Shown here: piece by piece, positions 49,324 to 58,533 of the stretch
Layout: every line of letters begins with the position of its first letter
How positions within the stretch are numbered: position 1 is the stretch's first letter
Source of the DNA: Collimonas rhizosphaerae
GTDB lineage: Bacteria; Pseudomonadota; Gammaproteobacteria; Burkholderiales; Burkholderiaceae_D
Assembly (NCBI RefSeq): GCF_038896935.1
Contig: NZ_JBANDC010000001.1
Location: 62,001-126,000, forward strand
DNA: 64,000 nucleotides
Reading direction: 5' to 3'
Translations under genes and position numbers: made by a program
Notes under the pieces: model-generated
What the model saw: the letters and a program-made list of their open reading frames with translations, nothing else
Told to the model about the DNA's origin: nothing
Databases searched by the model: none

Positions 49324-49400
49324 GCTGCAGCGTTTTTTGTGCAGCGTGGCAATCCCGAGCGGGGCAGAGGTCAACACCTTGTGCCCCGTTTGTGTTTTTA
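49324..49400 (+). terminator. Hairpin and terminator/attenuator between rplT and pheS
   Basis: A stem CGCTGCA / TGCAGCG (49324-49347 region) is followed by a stronger GC stem (CGGGGCA...TGCCCCG, about 49359-49388) and then TTTGTGTTTTT. This can stop part of the transcription into pheST. Confidence 0.65.
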
Positions 49401-49458
49401 ACCGCTGGTTTTTCGATTTTATCAGCGTATTTCGGCTTCATTGGAGCAGGAAAACTGC

Positions 49459-50475
49459 ATGAACTCCCTAGAACAATTAGTAACGCAAGCCCAAGCTGAT
49501 TTCACCGCCGCCGCCGACGCCGCCGCGCTGGAAAATGCGAAGGCCAAGTATCTCGGCAAGACCGGCCAGATCACCGAGCAGATGAAGGGGCTGGGCAAGC
49601 TGGCGCCGGATGAGCGCAAGGTCCAGGGCGCAGTCATCAACAATGCCAAGGAGCAGATCGAAGCCGCGCTGAATGCGCGCCGTGATGCACTGGCCAATGC
49701 GCAGATGCAAGAGCGCCTGAATGCGGAAGCGATCGATGTCACGTTGCCGGGCCGCGGCCGCGGCGTCGGCGGCATCCATCCTGTGATGCGCTCGTGGCAG
49801 CGTATCGAAGAGATTTTCCGTTCTATCGGTTTCGACGTGGCCGACGGCCCCGAGATCGAAACCGACTGGACCAACTTTACCGCGTTGAACAGCCCGGAAA
49901 ACCACCCGGCGCGTTCGATGCAGGACACTTTCTACATCGACGGCAAGGACAGCGAAGGCAAGCAACTGCTGCTGCGCACCCATACCAGCCCGATGCAGGT
50001 GCGTTATGCGCGCATGAACAAGCCGCCGATCAAGGTCATTGCGCCGGGCCGTACTTACCGGGTCGACAGCGATGCTACCCACTCGCCGATGTTCCACCAG
50101 GTCGAAGGCCTGTGGATCGCCGAGGACATCAGCTTCGCCGACCTCAAGGGCGTGTACCTGAATTTCGTCAAGGCCTTCTTTGAAACCGACGACCTGCAAG
50201 TGCGTTTCCGCCCGTCCTACTTCCCGTTCACCGAGCCATCGGCCGAGATCGACATTGCCTTCGGCAGCGGTCCGCTGAAAGGACGCTGGCTGGAAGTGTC
50301 CGGCGCCGGCCAGGTGCACCCGAACGTGGTGCGCAACATGGGGCTGGATCCGGAACAGTTCATCGGTTTTGCGTTCGGCTCCGGCATCGAGCGCCTGACC
50401 ATGCTGCGTTATGGCATCAACGATCTGCGCCTGTTTTACGAAGGCGACCTGCGCTTCCTGAAACAATTTAATTAA
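49459..50475 (+). CDS. pheS: Phenylalanyl-tRNA synthetase alpha subunit
   Basis: 338 residues from ATG 49459 with AGGA seven bases upstream. N-terminal coiled coil, then the class II core with motif 2 around G-R-T-Y-R-V-D-S-D-A-T-H-S-P-M-F-H-Q and motif 3 with G-F-A-F-G-S-G-I-E-R-L. Works as alpha2-beta2 with PheT. Confidence 0.97.
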   Translation: MNSLEQLVTQAQADFTAAADAAALENAKAKYLGKTGQITEQMKGLGKLAPDERKVQGAVINNAKEQIEAALNARRDALANAQMQERLNAEAIDVTLPGRGRGVGGIHPVMRSWQRIEEIFRSIGFDVADGPEIETDWTNFTALNSPENHPARSMQDTFYIDGKDSEGKQLLLRTHTSPMQVRYARMNKPPIKVIAPGRTYRVDSDATHSPMFHQVEGLWIAEDISFADLKGVYLNFVKAFFETDDLQVRFRPSYFPFTEPSAEIDIAFGSGPLKGRWLEVSGAGQVHPNVVRNMGLDPEQFIGFAFGSGIERLTMLRYGINDLRLFYEGDLRFLKQFN

Positions 50476-50588
50476 ACTGGCTTCTGAAACGAGCCCATCG
50501 CCGAAGACGCCCGGGTTGTCTAGCCATCGTGCTCCGATGCCCCAGCGTTCCCTGCTTCTGTGACTAAAGGTTTTTGAAGGTTTTACCT

Positions 50589-53015
50589 ATGCAATTCTCT
50601 GAAAGCTGGCTGCGTTCCATGGTCGATCCGAAGATGACTTCGGACGAATTGTCCCATCTGCTGACCATGTCAGGTCTCGAAGTGGAAGAGGTCGAGCCGG
50701 TTGCGCCGCCCTTTACCAATATCGTGGTCGGCCTGGTGGTCGAGACCGCCAAGCATCCGAACGCCGATCGCCTCAATGTCTGCCAGGTCGATGTCGGCAC
50801 CGGCACCATGCTCAATATCGTATGCGGCGCGCCGAATGTACGGCCTGGCCTCAAGGTGCCTTGTGCGATGGTCGGTGCAATCCTGCCGCCAGGCGCGGAT
50901 GGCAAGCCATTCGAGATCAAGCTCGGGCAGCTGCGCGGCGTCGAATCGCAGGGCATGTTGTGCTCGGCGCGCGAACTGAAACTGTCGGAAGACCATGGCG
51001 GCTTGCTGGAATTGCCGGAAGATGCGCCGGTCGGCAAGAATTTCCGCGATTATTTCGAGCTGAACGACCTGAAGTTCACCATCAAGCTGACGCCGAACAA
51101 GGCCGATTGCCTGTCGGTGCTGGGCGTGGCGCGCGAAGTATCGGCGCTGACCGGCACACCGCTGAAGCAGCCGGTATTCAAGGCCGTCAGCGCCAACATC
51201 GCTGAAACGCTGCCGGTCAAGATTTCGGCGCCGGACCTGTGCGGCCGTTTTTCCGGCCGCGTGATCCGCGGTCTGAACGCCAAGGCGGCAACGCCGCGCT
51301 GGATGAAGCAGCGCCTGGAGCGCAGCGGCCAGCGTCCGATTTCGGCTTTGGTCGACATCTCCAACTATGTCATGCTGGAGCTGGGGCGTCCTACCCACGT
51401 CTTCGACCTGGACAAGATCCACGGCGGCCTCGATGTCCGCTGGGGCAAGGCTGGCGAATCGCTTAAACTGTTGAACGGCAATACGGTCAGCGTCGACGAC
51501 TGGATCGGCGTGATCGCCGACGACCGGCAGATCGAATCGCTGGCCGGCATCATGGGCGGCGACGCTACCGCGGTGTCGCTGGAAACGCAAAACATCTACC
51601 TGGAAGCCGCATTCTGGTGGCCGCAGGCGATACAAGGCCGTGCCCGCCGGTTCAACTTCTCGACCGATGCCGGCCATCGCTTCGAGCGCGGCGTCGATTT
51701 TGCGACCACGGTTGAGCACATCGAACGCATCACTGCCTTGCTGATCGACATTTGCGGTACGCCCCAGACCCAGGTCGGCCCGGTCGACGATCAAAGCGTC
51801 AACCTGCCAAAACGCGATCCGGTCAAGGTGCGCACGGCGCGCGCCATCAAGGTCATCGGCGTGCCTTTGTCGGATAGCCAGATCGCCGACATCTTCACCC
51901 GCCTGGGCCTGGCGTTCACGCAAGAGAACGGCGTGTTTTCGGTGACGCCGCCGTCGTACCGTTTCGATATCGAGATCGAGGAAGACCTGATCGAGGAAAT
52001 CGCCCGCGTCTACGGTTTTGAAAATATCCCGGCCTTGCCGCCGGTGGCGCCGAACGCGATGTACATCGCGCCGGAGAACCAACGCTCGCTGTTCACGATC
52101 CGGCGCCAGCTGGCTGACCTGGATTACCAGGAAGTGATCAATTTCAGTTTTGTCGAAGAAGCCTGGGAAGCCGACTTTGCCGGCAACCTGGAGCCGATCA
52201 AGCTGCTCAATCCGATCGCCAGCCAGATGAGCGTGATGCGTTCGTCGCTGATCGCCAGCCTGGTGGCCAACGTCAAATACAATCTGAACCGCAAGTTGAA
52301 CCGGGTCCGGATTTTTGAAACAGGCGCGGTGTATACGCGTAACCAGGAAGTCCAGGACGGGCCGCTGGCAGTCGCCGGTTTTGAACAGCCGAAGCGGGTC
52401 GCCGGCCTGGCCTATGGTCCGCAAGCAGATGAGCAATGGGGGCAGGCTAGCCGCACCGTCGATTTCTTCGACGTCAAGGCGGACCTGGAAGCCTTGTTTG
52501 CACCCGCAACTTTGCGTTTCGCCAAACTGGAACATCCCGCTTTGCATCCGGGCCGTTCGGCGCAGGTGCTGCTGGGCGACGTCGCGGTAGGCTTTATCGG
52601 CGAGTTGCATCCGCGCCTGCAGCAGAAGTACGAGTTGCCGCTGGCCCCGGTTTTGTTTGAAGTCGACGCCTTGGCCTTGCAGCAACGGCAAGTGCCTGCG
52701 TATGCCGAGATTTCGAAATTCCCGGCGGTGGTGCGCGACCTTGCGGTGGTGGTTAAACAAGCCGTTTATGCACAAGATTTACTGGATGTTTTTGCTGCTG
52801 AGCAGCAAGGGAATCCAGCCTGCCGGATTCTGCAAGCCATTGTTTTATTTGATGAATATCACGGCAAAGGACTGGAAAATGACGAAAAAAGTCTTGCTTT
52901 CCGTTTTACCTTGCAAGATACTGAAAACACCCTTCAAGATGACACCGTAGAAGCCGCCATGTCGGCTTTGATCGCTGCTGTCAGCAAGGTGCCAACAGCT
53001 AGATTGCGCGCCTGA
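50589..53015 (+). CDS. pheT: Phenylalanyl-tRNA synthetase beta subunit
   Basis: 808 residues from ATG 50589. N-terminal tRNA-binding (EMAP-like) domain with H-P-N-A-D-R-L-N-V-C at about 54-63, B3/B4 editing domain, B5 domain, catalytic-like core and a C-terminal FDX-ACB anticodon domain (S-K-F-P-A-V-V-R-D-L). Located 113 bases after pheS. Confidence 0.97.
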   Translation: MQFSESWLRSMVDPKMTSDELSHLLTMSGLEVEEVEPVAPPFTNIVVGLVVETAKHPNADRLNVCQVDVGTGTMLNIVCGAPNVRPGLKVPCAMVGAILPPGADGKPFEIKLGQLRGVESQGMLCSARELKLSEDHGGLLELPEDAPVGKNFRDYFELNDLKFTIKLTPNKADCLSVLGVAREVSALTGTPLKQPVFKAVSANIAETLPVKISAPDLCGRFSGRVIRGLNAKAATPRWMKQRLERSGQRPISALVDISNYVMLELGRPTHVFDLDKIHGGLDVRWGKAGESLKLLNGNTVSVDDWIGVIADDRQIESLAGIMGGDATAVSLETQNIYLEAAFWWPQAIQGRARRFNFSTDAGHRFERGVDFATTVEHIERITALLIDICGTPQTQVGPVDDQSVNLPKRDPVKVRTARAIKVIGVPLSDSQIADIFTRLGLAFTQENGVFSVTPPSYRFDIEIEEDLIEEIARVYGFENIPALPPVAPNAMYIAPENQRSLFTIRRQLADLDYQEVINFSFVEEAWEADFAGNLEPIKLLNPIASQMSVMRSSLIASLVANVKYNLNRKLNRVRIFETGAVYTRNQEVQDGPLAVAGFEQPKRVAGLAYGPQADEQWGQASRTVDFFDVKADLEALFAPATLRFAKLEHPALHPGRSAQVLLGDVAVGFIGELHPRLQQKYELPLAPVLFEVDALALQQRQVPAYAEISKFPAVVRDLAVVVKQAVYAQDLLDVFAAEQQGNPACRILQAIVLFDEYHGKGLENDEKSLAFRFTLQDTENTLQDDTVEAAMSALIAAVSKVPTARLRA

Positions 53016-53127
53016 TCTGTAATTGAATGGCTTTAATGATATCTAAACCTGCAGCAAATACCGGTGCGCTCGACACACAGCCGCACCGGCTGCAGCAATC
53101 CCAAAAAGACGGGGGCGTAACAACAGA

Positions 53128-53571
53128 ATGAACAATATGCAGACAGTAGAATTTGAATCCGTTCTGGACGCCGATCTGAACCGGGCGATGCGCGAAGCGC
53201 AAGCCCGTTCGCAGGCAGAAAAGAATTTGCCGACATTGACCAAGGCGGAACTGGCTGAACTTTTGTTTGAACAGGTAGGCCTCAACAAGCGTGAAGCCAA
53301 GGACATGGTTGAAACGTTTTTCGATGAAATCCGGGATGCGCTGGAACGCGGCGAATCCGTGAAATTGTCCGGTTTCGGCAATTTCCAGTTACGCGACAAG
53401 CCGCAGCGTCCGGGCCGCAATCCGAAGACCGGGGAAGAGATTCCCATCACTGCGCGCCGCGTGGTCACTTTCCACGCAAGCCAGAAACTCAAGGGCATGG
53501 TTGAAGCCGCAAGCCTGCAACCGATCCAGCCTATCCAACAGTTTGCCGCCGCTCTCCCAGCTAATTCATGA
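53128..53571 (+). CDS. ihfA: Integration host factor alpha subunit, extended form
   Basis: 147 residues; the core L-T-K-A-E-L-A-E-L-L-F ... K-L-S-G-F-G-N-F ... R-P-G-R-N-P-K-T-G-E-E-I-P-I-T-A-R-R-V-V-T-F is IHF-alpha. It has about 36 extra residues before the core and about 14 after it compared with the roughly 99-residue E. coli protein; longer forms are usual in this bacterial group. It bends DNA at specific sites. A second Met (53137) is possible. Confidence 0.95.
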   Translation: MNNMQTVEFESVLDADLNRAMREAQARSQAEKNLPTLTKAELAELLFEQVGLNKREAKDMVETFFDEIRDALERGESVKLSGFGNFQLRDKPQRPGRNPKTGEEIPITARRVVTFHASQKLKGMVEAASLQPIQPIQQFAAALPANS

Positions 53572-53972
53572 ACGATCGCATTAGTAAGTCCGAGCTTGTC
53601 GTATTGCCGCCGATTCCGGCCAAGCGTTATTTCACCATAGGCGAAGTCAGCGACCTGTGCGGCGTCAAGCCGCATGTGCTGCGCTACTGGGAACAGGAAT
53701 TCACCCAGCTCAAGCCGGTCAAGCGGCGCGGCAATCGCCGTTATTACCAGCACCATGAAGTGCTGCTGATCCGCCGCATCCGTGAATTATTGTATGAACA
53801 TGGCTTTACCATCAGCGGCGCCCGCAACAAGCTTGACGGCCGCCTGGGTGGCGCCGCCGAAGCCGAGCTTGCCGAGGCCAGGCAAAACGAAGTCAACCTG
53901 ACAGAAGTGCGGCATGAACTGGAACAGATACTCGATTTGCTGATACCCAAGGTAGAGCAAGCCGCTCAGTGA
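53568..53972 (+). CDS. MerR-family regulator coupled to ihfA
   Basis: 134 residues; the start overlaps the ihfA stop by four bases (ATGA). MerR helix-turn-helix Y-F-T-I-G-E-V-S-D-L-C-G-V-K-P-H-V-L-R-Y-W-E-Q-E-F, then R-R-G-N-R-R-Y-Y. The dimerisation helix follows and there is no metal-binding cysteine pattern. A MerR gene after ihfA is common in betaproteobacteria; its targets are unknown to me. Confidence 0.93.
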   Translation: MNDRISKSELVVLPPIPAKRYFTIGEVSDLCGVKPHVLRYWEQEFTQLKPVKRRGNRRYYQHHEVLLIRRIRELLYEHGFTISGARNKLDGRLGGAAEAELAEARQNEVNLTEVRHELEQILDLLIPKVEQAAQ

Positions 53973-53987
53973 ATATTGAATCAACGA

Positions 53988-54009
53988 GGGAGAGCAATCT
54001 CCCTTTTTT
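53988..54009 (+). terminator. Terminator of the thrS-to-merR operon
   Basis: Stem GGGAGA / TCTCCC with a GCAA tetraloop, then six T. It ends the operon, 16 bases after the merR stop. Confidence 0.9.
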
Positions 54010-54030
54010 GTATTTGGAATAATTACACTT

Positions 54031-54681
54031 ATGCTTAGCGACCCGCGTTTCCCCAATCTTTTCATCCTCAACCATCCGCTGATCCAGCACAAGCTGACGC
54101 ATATGCGGAGCAAGGAAACATCAACCCGCACGTTCCGCCAGCTGTTGCGTGAAATCACGCTGCTGATGGGTTATGAAATCACGCGCGACTTGCCGCTGAC
54201 CACGCAGCAGATCGAGACGCCGATGCAAAGCATGGAAGCGCCGGTGATTGCCGGCCGCAAGCTGGCGGTGGTGCCGGTACTGCGGGCCGGGATCGGCATG
54301 AGCGACGGCTTGCTGGACCTGGTGCCGTCGGCGCGGGTCGGCCATATCGGCGTGTATCGCGATCCCGACACGCATCAGCCGGTTGAATACCTGGTGCGGT
54401 TGCCGGACCTTGCGGAGCGGATCTTTATCGTGTGCGATCCCATGGTGGCGACCGGTAATTCGGCAGTACACGCGGTCGATGTCCTGAAAAAACGCGGCGT
54501 CGGCGACGACCAGATCATTTTCCTGGCGCTGGTGGCCGCGCCTGAAGGCGTGCAGGTATTCCAGGACGCGCATCCCGGAGTCAAGCTGTACGTTGCCAGC
54601 CTCGATTCGCATCTCGACGCGCATGCCTACATCGTGCCCGGACTAGGCGACGCCGGCGACCGCATCTTCGGCACCAAATAA
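54031..54681 (+). CDS. upp: Uracil phosphoribosyltransferase
   Basis: 216 residues. Salvages uracil to UMP with PRPP. The PRPP loop D-P-M-V-A-T-G-N-S is at about 138-146; R-A-G-I-G-M and the C-terminal Y-I-V-P-G-L-G-D-A-G-D-R-I-F-G-T complete the family signature. Single gene with its own terminator region downstream. Confidence 0.97.
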   Translation: MLSDPRFPNLFILNHPLIQHKLTHMRSKETSTRTFRQLLREITLLMGYEITRDLPLTTQQIETPMQSMEAPVIAGRKLAVVPVLRAGIGMSDGLLDLVPSARVGHIGVYRDPDTHQPVEYLVRLPDLAERIFIVCDPMVATGNSAVHAVDVLKKRGVGDDQIIFLALVAAPEGVQVFQDAHPGVKLYVASLDSHLDAHAYIVPGLGDAGDRIFGTK

Positions 54682-54693
54682 TCCGCGCACCAG

Positions 54694-54781
54694 TTAAATA
54701 GGGTCAGAGTCGAATTTTTGACCGCTTAATAATTCGACTCTGACCCTATTTAACGAATAATTCGACTCTGACCCTATTTAA
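54694..54781. repeat. REP-like cluster: three identical 23-bp units
   Basis: Unit A (54694-54716) is on the plus strand; exact reverse complements occur at 54731-54753 and 54759-54781. Each unit contains AGGGTCAGAGTCGAATT. A and B form a long hairpin with a 14-base loop; C repeats B after five bases. The same core sequence is familiar from many proteobacterial genomes as a REP-like intergenic repeat. It is likely also a bidirectional terminator for upp and the converging DJ-1 gene. Confidence 0.9.
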
Positions 54782-54836
54782 TCGGCGACGGGATGCAGAG
54801 TTTTGCATCTCGCCGCCGGTATCTTTCCGTATTACG

Positions 54837-55514
54837 TCAACCCAGCAATTTCAACACTTGCTGTGCTACGGCAACCGAAGAGGCTGGATTTTGTCCGGTC
54901 ACCAGGTTGCCATCGGCAACGGCATAGCTCTGCCAATCGGCCAGCTTGCTGTAGTTCCCGCCCAGGCGCTTCAATTCGGCTTCGACCAGGAACGGCACGA
55001 TATCGGTCAGCTGCACGGCAGCTTCTTCGCTGTCTGAAAAACCGGTTACCTTCTTGCCCTTTACCAGTGGCGCACCATCTGCACCACGCGCATGGCGTAA
55101 TACGCCGGGTGCATGGCAAACCGCAGACACTGGCTTGCCTGCCGCATACATGGTTTCGATCAGCGCGATCGAATCCTTGTCTTCCGCCAGGTCCCACAGG
55201 GGGCCATGGCCGCCCGGATAGAACACTGCGTCAAAATCGCTGGCCTGCGCCGCCGATAACTTGATGGTGGAGGCTAGCGCTGCCTGCGCAGCGGTGTCTT
55301 TCCTGAAGCGTTCGGTGGCTTCGGTCTGCGCGTCCGGTTCGTCGCTTTTCGGATCCAGGGGCGGCTGGCCGCCTTTCGGCGAAGCCAGGGTGAGTTTGGC
55401 GCCGGCATCCAGGAACGCGTAGTAGGGCGCTGCAAATTCCTCCAGCCAGAAACCGGTTTTCTTGCCGGTGTCGCCCAACTGGTTGTGGGAGGTAAGCACC
55501 ATTAATATTTTCAT
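54837..55514 (-). CDS. DJ-1/PfpI-family protein, Hsp31-like
   Basis: 225 residues from ATG 55514 with AAGGA upstream. Class I glutamine-amidotransferase-like fold: the nucleophile elbow A-V-C-H-A-P gives C133-H134, G-G-H-G-P-L-W-D at 101-108, and E25 near the active site. Hsp31-type members act as glyoxalase III or deglycase/chaperone on methylglyoxal damage. It follows two oxidoreductase genes and a TetR gene in the same direction, consistent with aldehyde defence. Confidence 0.87.
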   Translation of the reverse strand: MKILMVLTSHNQLGDTGKKTGFWLEEFAAPYYAFLDAGAKLTLASPKGGQPPLDPKSDEPDAQTEATERFRKDTAAQAALASTIKLSAAQASDFDAVFYPGGHGPLWDLAEDKDSIALIETMYAAGKPVSAVCHAPGVLRHARGADGAPLVKGKKVTGFSDSEEAAVQLTDIVPFLVEAELKRLGGNYSKLADWQSYAVADGNLVTGQNPASSVAVAQQVLKLLG

Positions 55515-55548
55515 TTGAATTCCTTTTGAGTGTGTGCTGCGTAATGCT

Positions 55549-56580
55549 TCATTCGTCGCCGGCCCGTATGACCAGCTTGCCGAAATTCTTGCCTTCCAAC
55601 AGGCCGATAAAGGCTTGCGGCGCATTCTCCAGGCCGTCGACGATATCTTCCCGGAATTTGATTTTGCCGGCGGCGAGCCAGCCGCTCATGTCCTTGAAGA
55701 ATTCCTGGTAGCGATGGTAGTAGTCGAAGATGATGAAGCCTTGCATCTTGATGCGGCGTACCAGCAACTTGCCCATCAGTCCGGGCAGGTGATCCGGTCC
55801 TTCCGGCTTGCCGGCGGCGTTATAGTTGGCGATCAGGCCGCATACCGGGACCCGGGCGCGCAGGTTCAGCAGCGGCAGGACGGCGTTGAAGACAGCGCCG
55901 CCAACGTTTTCAAAATACACGTCGATACCTTTGTCGCAGGCGGCCGCGAGCTGTTGCGGGAAGTCGGCGGCGCGATGGTCTATGCAGGCGTCGAAGCCCA
56001 ATTCTTCCACTGCGTATTTACACTTGTCGGCGCCGCCGGCGATGCCGACCACGCGGCAGCCTTTGAGCTTGGCAATCTGTCCGACCACCGAACCGACCGC
56101 GCCGGTGGCCGCTGCCACCACCACGGTTTCGCCGGCTTGCGGCTGGCCGATGTCGAGCAAGCCCATATAGGCCGTGAAGCCTGGCATGCCAAGCACGCCT
56201 AAGGCGTAGGACGGTTTGCCGAGTTTGGCGTCAAGTTTGGTCAAGCCCTTGCCGTCCGATAGCGCGTAATCCTGCCAGCCGCTGTAGCTGAGGACCAGGT
56301 CGCCGGGTTTGTAATCAGCGTGCTCGGAAGCTTCTACCCGCGCAACGGTGCCGCCGACCATCACTTCACCGATTTCGACATGCGCCGCATAGGAAGGTGC
56401 GTCGCTCATGCGCCCGCGCATATAAGGATCAAGCGACAGGTAAACCGTGCGCAGCAGCACCTGGCCGGCGGCCGGCGCCGGCACCGGGCTTTGCTCCAGC
56501 TTGAAATTGTCCGGCGTCGGCGCGCCGTGCGGACGCGAGGCTAGCAGGAATCGGCGATTGATGGTTTTGCTTTGTGACAT
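55549..56580 (-). CDS. NADPH-dependent MDR-family reductase (CurA-like)
   Basis: 343 residues, AGGAG seven to eight bases before ATG. Zinc-free medium-chain dehydrogenase/reductase of the leukotriene-B4 dehydrogenase branch: D-P-Y-M-R-G-R-M, G-M-P-G-F-T-A-Y, A-A-A-T-G-A-V-G-S-V-V-G-Q (nucleotide loop), and F-E-N-V-G-G. Such enzymes reduce the C=C bond of alpha,beta-unsaturated carbonyls. 34 bases before the DJ-1 gene. Confidence 0.9.
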   Translation of the reverse strand: MSQSKTINRRFLLASRPHGAPTPDNFKLEQSPVPAPAAGQVLLRTVYLSLDPYMRGRMSDAPSYAAHVEIGEVMVGGTVARVEASEHADYKPGDLVLSYSGWQDYALSDGKGLTKLDAKLGKPSYALGVLGMPGFTAYMGLLDIGQPQAGETVVVAAATGAVGSVVGQIAKLKGCRVVGIAGGADKCKYAVEELGFDACIDHRAADFPQQLAAACDKGIDVYFENVGGAVFNAVLPLLNLRARVPVCGLIANYNAAGKPEGPDHLPGLMGKLLVRRIKMQGFIIFDYYHRYQEFFKDMSGWLAAGKIKFREDIVDGLENAPQAFIGLLEGKNFGKLVIRAGDE

Positions 56581-56654
56581 GTTGGCTACTCCTTCAGTGG
56601 AATGAATGCCGACGCTGGCCTGCCGGCATGGTCGAAATCAGCTAAACATCAATT

Positions 56655-57812
56655 TCACAAGGCGGCTTCGAGGATGGTGCGGCTGACGGCCAGGGTATGG
56701 TCCTGGTGTTCGCCCAGCGCTGTCATGCCATGCTTGTCCAGTTGACCAAGCACGGTCTCGACCGCATCCTGGCCCAGTTCATAGTCCGCCAGGCGAGTCT
56801 TGATGCCCAGGCTTTCAAAGAAGTCGCGGGTGCGCTGGATGGCCAGGTCGATGCGTGCATCTTCGCTGCCTTCGGTGATTTGCCAGACGCGTTCGGCGTA
56901 TTGCAGCAGCTTGGCGCGCTTGCTGTTGCGCCGGACCGACAGCAGCGAAGGCAGCACGATCGCCAGCGTGCGCGCATGGTCGATATCGTATTGCGCGGTC
57001 AGTTCGTGGCCCAGCATGTGCGTGGCCCAGTCTTGCGGCACGCCGGCGCCGATCAGGCCGTTGAGCGCGAGCGTGGCAACCCACATCAGGTTGGCGCGGG
57101 CGTCGTAGTCGTCAGGTTCGGCCAGCACTTTCGGCCCGGTTTCGATCAGGCTCAGCAGCAAGCCTTCGGCGAAACGGTCTTGCACCTGGCCTTGCACCGG
57201 ATACGTCAGGTACTGCTCGACGGTATGCACAAAAGCGTCGACGACGCCGTTCGCAATCTGCCGCGGCGGCAAGGTGAAGGTCTTGGCCGGATCGAGGATG
57301 GAGAATTGCGGGAACACCAGCGGGCTGTGGAAGGCCAGCTTGGCTTGTATCGATTTGCGGGTGACGACGCCGCCGTTGTTCATTTCCGAGCCGGTGGCCG
57401 GCAAGGTCAGCACGCTGCCGAAGGGCAGGGCGCTGCGGATATTGGCGCCGCGCTTGACCGCGATGTCCCAGGCTTCGCCTTCAAAATTCGCCGCCGCAGC
57501 GACAAACTTGGTACCGTCGATGACCGAGCCGCCGCCTACCGCCAGCAGGAAATCGATCTTTTGCGCTCGCACTTGTTCAACCGCCTGCATCAGCGTTTCG
57601 TAGCTTGGATTGGGTTCGATGCCGGCGAACTCGTGGATTTCGCGTTTGCCCAGCGCTGCCTTGACTTCGTCCAGGGTGCCGGTTTTCTGGGCGCTGGCGC
57701 CGCCGTACAGGATCATTACGCGGGCGTCGCGGGGAACCAGGCCGGCCAGTTTGGCGATGGTGTCGCGGCCGAAGACGATCTTGGTGGGATTGTAGAATTC
57801 AAAATTCAGCAT
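56655..57812 (-). CDS. yqhD: NADPH-dependent aldehyde reductase, YqhD-type iron-containing ADH
   Basis: 385 residues, AAGGA six bases before ATG. Group III alcohol dehydrogenase fold: N-F-x-F-Y-N-P-T-K-I-V-F-G, G-G-G-S-V-I-D-G-T-K-F, metal-binding region with D-A-F-V-H-T-V-E-Q-Y and H-M-L-G-H-E-L-T-A. E. coli YqhD reduces many short aldehydes, including methylglyoxal and acrolein. It lies 69 bases after the TetR gene and 74 before the MDR gene, same strand. Confidence 0.93.
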   Translation of the reverse strand: MLNFEFYNPTKIVFGRDTIAKLAGLVPRDARVMILYGGASAQKTGTLDEVKAALGKREIHEFAGIEPNPSYETLMQAVEQVRAQKIDFLLAVGGGSVIDGTKFVAAAANFEGEAWDIAVKRGANIRSALPFGSVLTLPATGSEMNNGGVVTRKSIQAKLAFHSPLVFPQFSILDPAKTFTLPPRQIANGVVDAFVHTVEQYLTYPVQGQVQDRFAEGLLLSLIETGPKVLAEPDDYDARANLMWVATLALNGLIGAGVPQDWATHMLGHELTAQYDIDHARTLAIVLPSLLSVRRNSKRAKLLQYAERVWQITEGSEDARIDLAIQRTRDFFESLGIKTRLADYELGQDAVETVLGQLDKHGMTALGEHQDHTLAVSRTILEAAL

Positions 57813-57881
57813 GGGGTTTCCTTGGGAAGTGATCCGCGCATCGGCGGAGTGGTAAAAAAATGCACGAACTGGTGTCGTGCT

Positions 57882-58493
57882 TCAGCGTGGGGGCGGCGGC
57901 GCCAGGATGTTGAGGGTAACGTCCATGGCGTTTTCCAGCGCGCTGCGGTCGCGCTGGAGCTTGGCCAGCAGGCTGGCTCCCAGCCAAAGCTGGTACAGCA
58001 TCTGTGCGGTTTTCTGCGGTTCCAGCGCGATCCGCAAGGAGCCATCCGCTATGCCTTCGGCGATGCAGCCTGCCAGGCGCGCCATGACCAGGCGTGTGCC
58101 TTCGCACAGGGCCAGGCGCATGTCCTCCGACAGGTCGGCGACTTCGGCGCTGAGTTTCACCACCAGGCATTTGTCCATGGCTTCCGCGCCGGACTGGGTG
58201 TCGAGCCAGTGGCCCCAGTAGCGCAGCAGCCGTTCGCGGGCGGGTTCTTGCGCCGGCTGTACGCCGACCTGCAAGACTGCATCCATCGCCTGCAGGTAGT
58301 TGTCGACATACTGCTCCATCAGCGCCCGGCCATACTGTTCCTTCGATCCGAAGTAGTGGTAGAACGAGCCCTTGGGTATCGCTGCCGCGCTCAGGATCTC
58401 GCTGAGGCCGACGCCGGAAAAGCCTTTGACGGCAATGATCTTTTGTCCGGCGTCCAGGATATGGCGCTTGGTGGTGTCGTATTTTGCTCTCAT
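57882..58493 (-). CDS. TetR-family repressor, NemR-like
   Basis: 203 residues. N-terminal helix-turn-helix with G-L-S-E-I-L-S-A-A-A-I-P-K-G-S-F-Y-H-Y-F. The ligand domain contains cysteines (C109 in D-K-C-L-V-V and further C in L-C-E-G-T and A-G-C-I-A), as in the electrophile-sensing repressor NemR. It heads the operon with yqhD and has a box resembling the NemR site in its promoter. The NemR comparison is inference from context and motif. Confidence 0.85.
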   Translation of the reverse strand: MRAKYDTTKRHILDAGQKIIAVKGFSGVGLSEILSAAAIPKGSFYHYFGSKEQYGRALMEQYVDNYLQAMDAVLQVGVQPAQEPARERLLRYWGHWLDTQSGAEAMDKCLVVKLSAEVADLSEDMRLALCEGTRLVMARLAGCIAEGIADGSLRIALEPQKTAQMLYQLWLGASLLAKLQRDRSALENAMDVTLNILAPPPPR

Positions 58494-58516
58494 GGTGCGG
58501 CTATTCTAAACCTAAA

Positions 58517-58533
58517 TTAGACCGGTCGTCTAA
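58517..58533. promoter_or_regulatory. NemR-like operator upstream of the TetR gene
   Basis: TTAGAC-N5-GTCTAA, 24 bases before the TetR start. It resembles the E. coli NemR box, which has TAGAC/GTCTA half-sites. Confidence 0.62.

Noticed and set aside
50670..52775. 701-codon open frame on the minus strand
   Set aside because: It is the antisense shadow of pheT, with no ribosome site and no family features; long antisense frames are common at this GC content.
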